From: Maridesulfovibrio hydrothermalis AM13 = DSM 14728
GTDB taxonomy: Bacteria > Desulfobacterota > Desulfovibrionia > Desulfovibrionales > Desulfovibrionaceae
NCBI RefSeq assembly: GCF_000331025.1
Contig: NC_020055.1
Coordinates: forward strand, 1,406,370-1,470,369
Direction of reading: 5' to 3'
Length of the DNA stretch: 64,000 nucleotides
Every line of letters begins with the position of its first letter. Position 1 is the first letter of the stretch. Both the position numbers and the translations under genes were made by a program. Below the pieces are notes generated by a model. The model saw only the letters and a list, made by a program, of their open reading frames with translations. It was not told the DNA's origin and did not search any database. Shown one piece after another: positions 9,191 through 18,355 of the stretch.

Positions 9191-9421
9191 ATGAGTGGTG
9201 TTGAATCGTTAATATATATGCATCGTGAGGATATGGTTGTTTTGCGTGGCGAGGTTCGTCAGGCAAGAAAAGATAGAAAATGTCACAGCCGTGAAATGGA
9301 TCAGGCTTTTAAGGAAATGCGTGCTAAACTTGCAGCAGAAATGCATGAGACATCTACCTCCTCAAGGTTTCGAGGAGCTATGGCTTTTATGTCTGTTTTG
9401 TTGACGGTTTTGAGTATATAA
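9191..9421 (+). CDS. Small protein with C-terminal membrane helix, unrecognised
   Basis: This 76-residue protein is not one I recognise. It has a highly charged, helical middle (residues ~12-55, rich in Arg, Lys and Glu, likely coiled coil) and a hydrophobic tail (AMAFMSVLLTVLSI) that could anchor it in the inner membrane. The ATG follows GGAGATAG with good spacing. The upstream sigma-54 promoter, structured leader and downstream terminator make it a complete transcription unit, which supports a real gene. The role may be tied to whatever signal the GAF activator at 7322 senses; that link is only by position. Confidence 0.65.
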   Translation: MSGVESLIYMHREDMVVLRGEVRQARKDRKCHSREMDQAFKEMRAKLAAEMHETSTSSRFRGAMAFMSVLLTVLSI

Positions 9422-9463
9422 ATTTTTTGTGTAGCCAGCTGCCCGGCAGTAGGATAAAAAACC

Positions 9464-9507
9464 AAAAAAGCCCCGCTCGTCTTTATAAGGACGGGCGGGG
9501 CTTTTTT
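9464..9507. terminator. Bidirectional terminator between convergent genes
   Basis: A long stem (AAAAAAGCCCCGCTCGTC and complement with one wobble) has A-runs on its left and T-runs on its right, so it can end both the small gene on the plus strand and the znuA-like gene on the minus strand. Confidence 0.88.
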
Positions 9508-9517
9508 GCGGCTATGG

Positions 9518-10426
9518 TTATCTTGCATCCTGCTGAAAAGCTTTGGCAGCTTTTCTGAGGTTTTCTGCCCAGTCGGCGGCAAGCGGGTCGGCCGTTAAAA
9601 CTTTTGCTCCGATTGAGGCTGCGATTGCCTGTGCGCTTTTTCTGGAGAATTGGGGTTGAACGAAAATGGCTGCTACGGATTTTTTTCTGGCAAAGTCGAT
9701 TATCTGGGTGAGTTCTTTGGGGCTTGGGTCTTTCCCTTCAAGTTCGATGGGGATCTGGTTCAGTCCGTATGATCTTGCAAAGTATCCCCATGACGGGTGG
9801 TAGACCATGAAATTTGATCTTTTCTTCGCTGCTGCGAATAGGCTTAACAGTTCATTGTCCAGTTGATTTATCTCTCTTGCAAAGTTGAAGTAGTTCTTCG
9901 TGTAGGTTGCGGCATTTGCATGATCTTTTTCCGTAAGGGTTTCCTTGATTTCAAGGCTGAGTATTCTGACTAGCTGCGGTGCAAGCCAGATGTGCGGGTC
10001 GGCCAGAAAGTTCTCGTCGTGCCCATTGTGTTTGTGGCCGGCTTCACTACGGTGGGTTCTTTTGTTCTCATTATGAAAATGGCTTTGCATAGGGACTTTG
10101 ACGACGCTGTCACCCAGATTGATAATATCTAGATTTTTGTTGGCAGATTTAAATCTGGGAAGCCACGCCTGTTCGAACGGGACTCCGATGGCGTAGTATA
10201 TATCCGCCTTGCTGAGTCCTGCCATTTGTCTGGGTTGCGGTTCATAGGTGGCAGGGCTGCTGCCGGGCCGGACCATCACGTTAACCTCTACTAAGTCTCC
10301 ACCTATTTTTTTTACAAAATATTCCAGCGGTACGATGGATACCGTAATCTGTAGCGGGGCTGCCTGCGCAGTCTGGCAGGCTAATATCAACAGTCCTGTA
10401 ATAATATATGAGCAGAATTTTTTCAT
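9518..10426 (-). CDS. znuA: ZnuA-family metal-binding lipoprotein-type ABC substrate protein
   Basis: This is a periplasmic solute-binding protein of the cluster A-I (zinc/manganese) family, 302 residues from the ATG at 10426, which follows GAGGATG; the open frame extends 12 codons further up without a better start. It has a signal peptide (KKFCSYIITGLLILACQTAQA). A histidine-rich loop after residue ~110 (HFHNENKRTHRSE, GHKHNGHDE) and the DPHIWLAPQ motif are typical of ZnuA-type zinc receptors. No permease or ATPase gene is adjacent, so it is an orphan here. A Fur/Zur-like box overlaps its leader. Zinc is the most likely metal. Confidence 0.85.
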   Translation of the reverse strand: MKKFCSYIITGLLILACQTAQAAPLQITVSIVPLEYFVKKIGGDLVEVNVMVRPGSSPATYEPQPRQMAGLSKADIYYAIGVPFEQAWLPRFKSANKNLDIINLGDSVVKVPMQSHFHNENKRTHRSEAGHKHNGHDENFLADPHIWLAPQLVRILSLEIKETLTEKDHANAATYTKNYFNFAREINQLDNELLSLFAAAKKRSNFMVYHPSWGYFARSYGLNQIPIELEGKDPSPKELTQIIDFARKKSVAAIFVQPQFSRKSAQAIAASIGAKVLTADPLAADWAENLRKAAKAFQQDAR

Positions 10427-10446
10427 GGAGCATCCTCTTTCTTTGG

Positions 10447-10461
10447 TGATAATCAATTTCA
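10447..10461 (-). promoter_or_regulatory. Possible Fur/Zur-type operator upstream of znuA
   Basis: TGATAATCAATTTCA fits the 7-1-7 Fur box (TGATAATNATTATCA) at 12 of 14 arm positions and ends 20 bases before the znuA start. Metal repression of znuA-like genes is usual. The assignment rests on one site. Confidence 0.4.
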
Positions 10462-10636
10462 ATCAGTAGTATGTTTGAAATATATTCTACAGGAAGTCAA
10501 CGTTTAAGGGCAGTTGTTTTTGGGGAGAAAGTTTGTTGCAGTTTTTCTAGGGGGAGGTCCGCTTTATGGCGGAGTACAGAGAGTGGCTTTTTTAATGATC
10601 GGTTTTGCATAGATGATTTTAATTCGACTTTTTTTG

Positions 10637-10669
10637 AAAGCAGTCCTTCTTGGTAGGGCTGCTTTTTAT
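10637..10669 (+). terminator. Plus-strand terminator with no obvious gene before it
   Basis: The stem AAAGCAGTCCT / AGGGCTGCTTT is followed by TTTTTATTTT. Nothing convincing is coded between the znuA start (10426) and this site on the plus strand; the short frame at 10471 has no recognisable features. It may end a small untranslated RNA. The rest of 10462-10921 contains only the amtB control sites. Confidence 0.6.
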
Positions 10670-10777
10670 TTTAATGTATAAATATCTCATTTTCAGAGTT
10701 TGAGTTTGTATAGATAATTGCAAATATGTATTTTTGGTGTGTTTTTGAGCTTGAGTTGCATGTTTGAAATGCTTTTT

Positions 10778-10793
10778 TGGCACAAAGTGTGCT
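10778..10793 (+). promoter_or_regulatory. Sigma-54 promoter of amtB-glnB-glnD
   Basis: TGGCACAAAGTGTGCT keeps the full -24 TGGCAC and the -12 GC at the required 10-base spacing. Transcription would start near 10804, giving a leader of about 118 bases. Sigma-54 control by NtrC-type activators is the usual rule for ammonium transport operons. Confidence 0.7.
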
Positions 10794-10828
10794 TGTTGGT
10801 ATGTGAGAGCGTCTTTTTGTAGTGTTTG

Positions 10829-10846
10829 TTTTACAATATTGTAAAA
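10829..10846 (+). promoter_or_regulatory. 18-bp perfect palindrome in the amtB leader
   Basis: TTTTACAATATTGTAAAA is fully symmetric and lies about 25 bases after the predicted sigma-54 start and 75 bases before the amtB start codon. It may be an operator for a repressor, or a second control point in the leader. Confidence 0.45.
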
Positions 10847-10921
10847 AAATGATGTTTAAGAAAGGTTTCTAGGACAGAATTGTAAAGAATTAGTAAAACT
10901 GATCAACGGGGGTTGGTAAAA

Positions 10922-12124
10922 ATGAATCCGGCGGATACTTCTTTCATCCTTATTTGTGCTGCTCTGGTAATGTTCATGACTCCGGGGCTGGCTCTTTTTT
11001 ATGCAGGCATGGTTCGTAGCAAAAACGTACTTGCCACCATCATGCAGAGTTTTATCATGCTCGGGCTGGTTTCCATTATCTGGTCTGTAATCGGGTATAC
11101 TCTTGCCTTTGGCCCTGACATCGGTGGACTTATCGGTGGTCTGGACTTTTTCGCCCTTAACGGAGTCGGGATGGATACGCTTAACAGTCCTGCGGAAAAT
11201 TTGCCGCATCTTCTGTTTATGATCTTTCAGTGCATGTTTGCTGTGATCACTCCGGCACTTATTACCGGAGCTTTTGCAGAGCGTATGAAGTTTAGCGCGC
11301 TGCTGATTTTTTCCGCATTCTGGGTGATTCTTGTCTACGCTCCCATGTGTCACTGGGTTTGGGGCGGCGGCTGGATGGGCGACCGTGGCGCTCTGGATTT
11401 TGCGGGCGGGGCTGTTGTTCATATGAGTTCTGCTGCTGCTGCGCTGGCCGGTTGTCTCGTAATAGGCAGGCGTAAGGGCTATGGGAAGGAGCCTTTTATT
11501 CCGCATAACCTTCCTATGACTTTGCTCGGGGCAGGTATCCTCTGGTTCGGCTGGTTCGGCTTTAATGCCGGCAGTGCCCTTGCTGCTGACGGCCTCGCAG
11601 TGAATGCTTTTGTCACAACGCATCTTGCTGCGGCTGCCGCAGTACTCGGCTGGTTGCTGGTTGAGGCTATGCATGATGGTAAGCCGACTACTCTCGGCGC
11701 AGCTTCCGGCGCAGTTGCGGGGCTGGTTGCCATTACTCCTGCTGCGGGTTTTGTGACTCCTATGGCTGCGATTATTATCGGCTTCGGAGGCGGCGGAATC
11801 TGTTACGGCGGCGTGATACTTAAAAGTAAGCTGAAATACGATGATTCTCTTGACGTTGTAGGCATTCACGGCCTTGGTGGAACATGGGGCGCACTTGCCA
11901 CCGGTCTTTTTGCAAGTATCGGTGCGGAAGGTCTTTTCTACGGCAATCCTGCGCAGCTTTGGATTCAGCTTGAATCAGTCGTCGCCACCTGGGTTTATTG
12001 TTTTGCTGTCAGCTGGATTCTGTTTAAAGCAATTGATAAGTTTTATGGTCTGAGACCTGCCGAAGATGAAGAGGTTGCCGGTCTTGACGTTTCTGAGCAC
12101 AGCGAAACCGGTTACCAGTTTTAG
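10922..12124 (+). CDS. amtB: Ammonium transporter AmtB
   Basis: This 400-residue, 11-helix membrane protein conducts ammonium across the inner membrane. Family motifs are clear: ADTSFILICAALVMFMTPGL at the N-terminus, DFAGGAVVHMSS around residue 160 and HGLGGTWGALATG near 315, which contain the pore histidines. The ATG at 10922, after a run of five G, is preferred; a TTG nine bases upstream is possible. There is no cleaved signal peptide. The gene is followed by glnB, whose PII product normally plugs AmtB when nitrogen is plentiful. Sigma-54 control is predicted. Confidence 0.95.
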   Translation: MNPADTSFILICAALVMFMTPGLALFYAGMVRSKNVLATIMQSFIMLGLVSIIWSVIGYTLAFGPDIGGLIGGLDFFALNGVGMDTLNSPAENLPHLLFMIFQCMFAVITPALITGAFAERMKFSALLIFSAFWVILVYAPMCHWVWGGGWMGDRGALDFAGGAVVHMSSAAAALAGCLVIGRRKGYGKEPFIPHNLPMTLLGAGILWFGWFGFNAGSALAADGLAVNAFVTTHLAAAAAVLGWLLVEAMHDGKPTTLGAASGAVAGLVAITPAAGFVTPMAAIIIGFGGGGICYGGVILKSKLKYDDSLDVVGIHGLGGTWGALATGLFASIGAEGLFYGNPAQLWIQLESVVATWVYCFAVSWILFKAIDKFYGLRPAEDEEVAGLDVSEHSETGYQF

Positions 12125-12283
12125 TGCGCAGCTGATATGCTTATCGTCTTTTTTAGATGATTTGTCGGAGGGTACAGTCCACGACTGTCTGGTGACCGGC
12201 CCCTGAATTCAGCAGATATTGAGAGTTGGGATGGCAAACCATCCAGTACTCCGGTTCGGGGAAGTTTTTTAGGACAATTTTAA

Positions 12284-12639
<356 letters not shown>

Positions 12640-12640
<1 letters not shown>

Positions 12641-15171
12641 TGAACTCCGGAACACCTCCCAGAGCTTCAATAGAAGATTTACTGGCCGGGCGGGAGATTC
12701 TCCTTGCGGCATGCTCTAGAAGCATGCCGCAGGATTTTCCGCAGCAGATGTCCCGTCTGGTGGATAACTATTTTGCAGCCAGAATAGATGAGGCCGTATT
12801 CAGCGGGATTATTTCTAGCTGTGAAAGGGTCTGCGTGGTTGCGGTCGGCGGGTATGGGCGGGGGCAGCTTGCCCCCTGTTCCGATTTGGACGTACTTCTT
12901 TTAACTGATATTTCAAGGGCTGGTGTTCTTGAGGAACTGGCTGGTTTTCTGTTTCATCCGCTTTGGGATTTAAAATTCGAAGTAGGACACGGAGTTCGGA
13001 CAGTTAAACAGAATTTGAGTCTTGCTGCATCTGATTTCAAAGTTCTGGCCTCCCTGCTTGATTTGCGGTTTATCGCCGGACACAAAGAGCCGTATAGAAA
13101 ACTTTCTGCTAAATTCAGAGATAAGATTATTCCGTCATATGGTTCCAACTTCTGTAAAACTCTCTGGGAAAAGCGAAGCAGGCTTGGCGCGGGGATGGAT
13201 TCCGTTGTTCTGGAGCCTGACCTTAAAAACGGCTGGGGCACTTTGCGTGATTCCCAGTTCATCAGATGGTGCGCTGCTGTTAAAGGAGATTATTTACCCC
13301 TGAGTGCGGAGGATCTTTCTGATCTTTGCCGCGATGAGGCTTTGCTTATGCGCGCCCGCTGTGCTGTGCACTTTATGCGAAAGCGCAAGCAGGATAAGCT
13401 GGTCCTTGATATCTTGCCGGACGTGGCTTCGCTTTGCGGTGTTAAGGGATATAATCCTGCCAGAAGGGGAAATGACCTGCTGACTGCAATTCATCAGGCT
13501 ATGGTCCGGATCCGTTCTATGGGGGATGCTTTGTTTCGTGAATCTTTTGACTGTAAAAACCGGACCTTTATCGAGTTTAACGGCTTGACTGGGCTTGATG
13601 GTGGACTTGCAGTTTTTGAAACAAAGTCCCGGACCGGTTATCCCCTGACCCGTGAGGCGAGAAGGGCCGTATCCAATATAAATGAAGGTGCCGATCCGGG
13701 GCTTGGAGAATCTTTAAGCAGGTTGATAGATATTCTTAAGGGTGATTACGGCTGGCGGACTTCACTTGAAATGCTCGACAGCGGTTTGCTTAAATCTTTT
13801 CTGCCGGAATTTGCAAAGGTTTCGGAACTGGTCCCTTATGATGGTTACCATCAATATCCTCCGGGGCGTCATTCTCTGCTTACGGTTCACAAATGTTGCG
13901 ATATTTTCAGAAATGAATTTTCCGAGGGCGGGAAATGTATTTCTCCTGAAGATTTTAACGCTCTCGTGCTTGCAGCTCTTTTTCATGATATCGGCAAGGG
14001 TAAAAAGAATCACAGTGAGCGCGGGGCCAGAATTGCTGAAGATCTTTTGTCGAACACAGACTTTTCTGATCGGTTTAAAGAGGACGTGGTTTTTCTGATC
14101 CGTCAACACTTGCTGCTGGTTAAGGCTTCGAGGTCAATCGACTTGAGTTCTCTGGATGCTTTGCGCGGCATTGCCGGGATTGTGCGTTCACCGCGCAGAC
14201 TCAGGATGTTGTTCATTCTTTCTGTAGCTGATTCTATGGCTACGGGGCCACGGGTCTGGAATTCATGGAGTGAATCACTTTTACGTGAAATTTATTCAGG
14301 GCTTGAACTTGTTTTAACTGATGCTGATTTTTCAGAAATGGAAAGTGAAGATCAGATTGCAGAGGCCGTAAAGAAACTTCGGAGCAGCGCCCTGAAGCAG
14401 CTGGCTCCTGAAATAGTGGAGACAATGGTCGGGATAATGCCGGAGCGGTATCTTATAGCTGAAGACCCTGACGAGATTGTTTTGCATATGCGGCAGGTTC
14501 TGGAGTTCAACAGGGTGTATGAAAAAGACCTGATACGCAAGCCTGCGGGTAAAGGCGGCAAAGGCATCAACCTTGTACGTTCTTTTGAAACTGATGATCC
14601 GGGGCGGGTGAAGCTTGTAGTTACTTCGCGTGATCAGGATTTTCTTTTTGCAGCCCAGAGCGGTGTACTGGCTCTGCATTCAATAAATATCCTTTCAGCG
14701 GATATTTTTTCATGGTCTGACGGAACTGCTGTGAATACTTTTATCGTTGAAACCCCATCCGACACAGCACCGGCCGATATCTGGGCGCGGATTGAACGCT
14801 CTATCATGTATGCTCTGACGGGACGGCTTTCCCTTGATTACAGGCTGCATAAGAAAAGAAATTCGCTTTTTGTAAAGTCCGGTGCGAGCAGGGTTCCCAC
14901 CCAGATTTCCATTGATAATGAATCAAGCGAGACTTATACTCTTCTCGAAGTTATTACCGGAGACCGGTCCGGGATTCTATACGATATGGCATCCCTTTTT
15001 TCGCGTATGAATGTCGATATACGTATGGCCCGTATTTCCACTACCGGGCAAAGCGTATTTGACGTGTTTCATATTGAAAGTCCGGAAGGGGGAAAAATTA
15101 AAGACAAGGAGCATGCAAACGAGTTGGTAAGTGCTTTAGAGTATGCTCTTTCTTGTGTGTATAAGGGCTGA
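12640..15171 (+). CDS. glnD: [Protein-PII] uridylyltransferase/uridylyl-removing enzyme
   Basis: This 843-residue bifunctional enzyme adds UMP to PII when nitrogen is short and removes it when glutamine is high. Domains in order are a nucleotidyltransferase (VGGYGRGQLAPCSDLDVLLL, about residues 65-90), a linker, an HD hydrolase domain (ALFHDIGKGKKNHSERGA, about 445-465) and two C-terminal ACT domains, the last at about 760-840, which sense glutamine. The ATG overlaps the glnB stop (ATGA arrangement), so translation is coupled with its own substrate protein. Length is near the usual 850-900. All catalytic motifs appear intact. Confidence 0.95.
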
Positions 15172-15366
15172 TATTTTCAGGGTCTTTCCGGTTACTGCTG
15201 AGAACCGCATGGCGGTACAGATATTTGTTCAGCTCAAACAGCGCGGTGTCTGGAATTATTGCCACTGATGTACGTATACCCGGGTAGTGATCTGGTACGC
15301 ATTTCCTTGCCAAAAGTGCAATATTTATCTAAGTCAGGCCTAGTTTAATCAGTGGAGAGGATAGTC

Positions 15367-16638
15367 ATGAAAGTACTTGTTGTAGGATCAGGTGGAAGGG
15401 AACATGCTTTGGCCTGGAGATTGGGTCAAAGCCCTAAGGTTTCTGAAATTTTTATTGCACCGGGAAACGGCGGCACCCGTCTTGAGGGTATCAACGTTCC
15501 TATCAAGGACGATGACCTGCCCGGTCTGGTTAATTTTGCTAAAGAAAATAAAATTGATCTGGTCGTTGCCGGACCGGAACTGCCCCTCGTACTGGGCATA
15601 AAAGAAGCTTTGAGCAAAGAAGGTATCCCCTGCTTTGGTCCGGGTGCTTACGCAGCCAACCTTGAAGGAAGCAAAGCCTTCTCCAAGATGGTCATGCGTG
15701 ATGCGGGTGTGCCTACCGCACCTTTCAAGGTTTTTGATGAGTTTGATCAGGCTAAAGCTTTTGTTGAAAACAAGGGCGCACCTATCGTTGTAAAGGCTGA
15801 CGGCCTTGCAGCCGGTAAAGGCGTTGTTGTTGCTTCAACCGTTGAAGAGGCTATTGAAGCTCTTGACGATATGATGGTCAAAAGAGAATTCGGCACAGCC
15901 GGTGAAAGGGTTGTTGTTGAAGAAGCTCTTAAAGGTGAAGAAGCATCTTTTCTGGCATTTTGTGCTGGAGAAGATTACGCGCTTCTTCCTTCTGCACAGG
16001 ACCATAAGGCCGTGGGTGAAGGTGATACCGGACCGAATACCGGCGGCATGGGCGCATACAGCCCGGCTCCTATTCTGCCACGCGAAAAGTACGAAGAAAC
16101 AGCAGAGCTGGTAATCAAACCTATTTTGAAGCTGCTTGCTGATCGTGGAGAGCCTTTTACCGGTATTCTTTACGCAGGACTTATGTATACTGATGACGGT
16201 CCTTCTGTTCTGGAATATAATGTACGCTTCGGTGATCCTGAGTGCCAGCCGCTTTTGATGCGTCTGGATACTGATATTGTTGAAATTATGCTTGCATGCG
16301 TTGAGAATCGCCTTCCTGAAGTGGAAGTGAAGCTCAAAGACGAAACAGCTATTTGTGTCGTCATGGCTGCCGGCGGCTATCCTGCTTCTTACGGGAAAGG
16401 GAAAGAGATCTGCGGTATCGAGGAGGCTGAGAAGCTTGAAGGTGTGAAGGTCTTTCAGGCCGGAACAAAATATACTGATGGTAAAACATTAACCAACGGT
16501 GGCCGTGTGCTGGGCGTTACAGCTCTGGGGGCGGATCTTGGAGCAGCCCAGAAAAGGGCCTATGAAGCCGTGGAAAAACTCTCTTTTGAGGATGCCTATT
16601 TCCGTCGCGATATAGGTGATAAGGGTCTAAAAAAATGA
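15367..16638 (+). CDS. purD: Phosphoribosylamine-glycine ligase
   Basis: This 423-residue ATP-grasp enzyme makes glycinamide ribonucleotide in purine synthesis. It shows the N-terminal GSGGREHALAW, the lid region VVKADGLAAGKGVVVAS and the metal/substrate segment NTGGMGAYSPAP, followed by LEYNVRFGDPECQPLL. The ATG at 15367 after GGAGAGG is chosen over the in-frame GTG at 15352 because the family starts at MKVLVVGSGG. purE overlaps its last four bases. The 195-base gap from glnD includes a 10-bp palindrome (TACCCGGGTA, 15277-15286) of unknown meaning. Confidence 0.96.
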   Translation: MKVLVVGSGGREHALAWRLGQSPKVSEIFIAPGNGGTRLEGINVPIKDDDLPGLVNFAKENKIDLVVAGPELPLVLGIKEALSKEGIPCFGPGAYAANLEGSKAFSKMVMRDAGVPTAPFKVFDEFDQAKAFVENKGAPIVVKADGLAAGKGVVVASTVEEAIEALDDMMVKREFGTAGERVVVEEALKGEEASFLAFCAGEDYALLPSAQDHKAVGEGDTGPNTGGMGAYSPAPILPREKYEETAELVIKPILKLLADRGEPFTGILYAGLMYTDDGPSVLEYNVRFGDPECQPLLMRLDTDIVEIMLACVENRLPEVEVKLKDETAICVVMAAGGYPASYGKGKEICGIEEAEKLEGVKVFQAGTKYTDGKTLTNGGRVLGVTALGADLGAAQKRAYEAVEKLSFEDAYFRRDIGDKGLKK

Positions 16639-17129
16639 GTGCAAAAGTAGCAATTTTTATGGGGTCCATTTCTGACAAGGATACAATGCAGCCTTGTTCT
16701 GATCTGCTGACCGAGCTTGGTATCCCCCATGTTTTCACTGTTTCCTCTGCCCATCGCACTCCCGAGCGGACTGCTAAGCTGGTCAAGGAACTTGAAGATG
16801 ACGGTTGCCAGATTTTTATTTGCGCAGCAGGCCTTGCCGCTCACCTTGCTGGTGCAGTGGCTGCAAAAACAATCAGACCTGTTCTCGGCGTGCCCATCTG
16901 CGGCTCTGCTCTGGGCGGTATGGATGCTCTGCTGGCAACGGTCCAGATGCCTCCGGGATTCCCTGTGGGAACGGTGGCTCTTGATAAAGTCGGAGCTAAG
17001 AACTCTGCATGGATGGCTGCCCAGATTCTGGCACTTCATGACAGTGCTATCGCTGAAAAAATCATTCAGGCTCGCGCAAAATTCGTGGAATCTGTTGAGA
17101 AAGCAGCGGCGGAACTGGAAGGTAAGTAA
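16635..17129 (+). CDS. purE: Class I N5-CAIR mutase PurE
   Basis: This 164-residue enzyme interconverts N5-carboxyaminoimidazole ribonucleotide and CAIR in purine synthesis. The signatures MGSISDKDTM, VSSAHRTPER and CAAGLAAHLAGAVAAKT are those of class I PurE rather than the CO2-using class II. The start overlaps the purD stop (ATGA), so the pair is translationally coupled. No purK, which would make its substrate, is adjacent. Confidence 0.94.
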   Translation: MSAKVAIFMGSISDKDTMQPCSDLLTELGIPHVFTVSSAHRTPERTAKLVKELEDDGCQIFICAAGLAAHLAGAVAAKTIRPVLGVPICGSALGGMDALLATVQMPPGFPVGTVALDKVGAKNSAWMAAQILALHDSAIAEKIIQARAKFVESVEKAAAELEGK

Positions 17130-17174
17130 TAACTCTGACGGCTTCTGTATTTTGGTATAAGCTGAGATTGTGAG

Positions 17175-17209
17175 AAAGCTGTGGTTGATTAAGTTCAGCC
17201 ACGGCTTTT
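17175..17209 (+). terminator. Terminator after purDE
   Basis: A 14-bp stem with two wobbles (AAAGCTGTGG... / ...CCACGGCTTT) with loop TTAAGT is followed by TTATTTTG. Confidence 0.75.
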
Positions 17210-17309
17210 ATTTTGCGTGGTCGGCTTACTCGTAATATGTTCTCTTACAACTTTTCTCCGAAATGGAGGTTCTTTAAGGTGGAAAGGACAAAGTCTGCTG
17301 AGAAAAAAC

Positions 17310-17675
17310 TTATTTGAGCATGGTCTGAACTGTGGAGATAAAATCTATTTGAGTAAAAGGTTTGACTAAAGCTTCAGCAGCCCCAAGGGCTTTGGCCTGT
17401 TTCAAGTATTCAAGCCCTGTATATTCACCGCCCCCGGAGATAACCAGAATTTTGCTGTCCGGATTTTTTTGTTTCAGTTCCATTATGGTTTGAATGCCGT
17501 CCATATTGGGCATGAAAATGTCAATGATGACCAGATCAACAGAACTTGATTCAAAAAGTGCAAGCCCTTCCTCCCCGTCAGGGGCAGAAAGGATACTGAC
17601 CTGTTCATTTCTCAGGTAATGCTTGAGTAGGTCAAGCATCTTGGGATCATCATCAATAAGAAGTATTTTTTTCAT
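17310..17675 (-). CDS. Single-domain response regulator (receiver)
   Basis: This 121-residue CheY-like protein consists of one receiver domain. The acidic pocket (IDDDPKM near residue 8), the phospho-aspartate in VIIDIFMPNMDG (about D52) and the conserved lysine in LVKPF (about K104) are present. There is no output domain, so it must act by protein contact. An HPt protein lies about 130 bases upstream on the same strand, and the pair could form a phosphorelay module, although no kinase is adjacent. Confidence 0.92.
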   Translation of the reverse strand: MKKILLIDDDPKMLDLLKHYLRNEQVSILSAPDGEEGLALFESSSVDLVIIDIFMPNMDGIQTIMELKQKNPDSKILVISGGGEYTGLEYLKQAKALGAAEALVKPFTQIDFISTVQTMLK

Positions 17676-17805
17676 TATTATGTCATGGTTGGGGGAAGTT
17701 ATAATAAAAAATCAGTTACATTAATAAGAATAAAAATGGAAGCTGTATGGTTGTTAATAGAGTTATTAAATTTCTTTTAACGCCTTCTTTTTAAAAGATT
17801 GCAAA

Positions 17806-18153
17806 CTATGAATCAGGTAACTCCTCAATCGCAGTGTTGACCTCTTCTTCAACTTTGAGAAAGAGTTCCTGTGAGGCTGCATGGTCAATGTTAAGTGCTG
17901 CTTTTTCGAGTGACCCGCTCAAAAATTGAGCTGCTACAGCTCCCACGGCTCCGCACTCAGCTTTTAATGTATGAGCTTCGGCAACAACTTTATGTATTTG
18001 TCCATCAGTTAAAAATAATTTGATATTTACAAGGTGCCTTGCCGCTTCTTCTTTAAATATAGCAATAGCTTCGCCCAGCAGTTCCGAGTCACCGGAAAAC
18101 CTTTCGAGTGCGCTTTCAAGGTCGAATCGTCCAGAATCATCATTAAAATTCAT
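17806..18153 (-). CDS. Histidine phosphotransfer (HPt) protein
   Basis: This 115-residue protein is a single HPt four-helix domain. The phospho-accepting histidine lies in AEAHTLKAECGAVGA, which keeps the HxLKxxxxxxG pattern. HPt proteins shuttle phosphate between hybrid kinases and receivers; the receiver protein just downstream (17310) is a plausible partner. Confidence 0.88.
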   Translation of the reverse strand: MNFNDDSGRFDLESALERFSGDSELLGEAIAIFKEEAARHLVNIKLFLTDGQIHKVVAEAHTLKAECGAVGAVAAQFLSGSLEKAALNIDHAASQELFLKVEEEVNTAIEELPDS

Positions 18154-18294
18154 ATAGTCTCCAATGTTACTGAACCCATTGTATTGTAAAGAAATTTAAG
18201 CGTAAAGCATAGAATACCTTCTTTTATACTTAACCTTAATATTATCCTATCACCTCCTTTGATTCAACAACGCATTACAAAAAAGTGCATAAAA

Positions 18295-18327
18295 AAATCT
18301 CCGGCTGCTTATGGCAGCCGGAGATTT
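18295..18327 (-). terminator. Terminator of htpG
   Basis: A perfect 14-bp stem (AAATCTCCGGCTGC and complement) with a 5-base loop lies 28 bases after the htpG stop and is followed on the minus strand by a run of T. Confidence 0.9.
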
Positions 18328-18355
18328 GAATTAATTTTTAAGCCAAAACCGATAT

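Noticed and set aside
10471-10656. 61-codon plus-strand frame upstream of amtB
   Set aside because: It runs into the terminator stem, lacks a ribosome site and has an unlikely composition; a small RNA is the better reading of the terminator.
10856-11869. Long minus-strand open frame (337 codons) opposite amtB
   Set aside because: It lies fully antisense to a clear amtB, its product is rich in Arg/His/Ser with no family features, and it is explained by the codon pattern of the real gene.
15172-15366. Possible purine riboswitch before purD
   Set aside because: Only a 10-bp palindrome is visible; none of the conserved riboswitch core sequences could be found.
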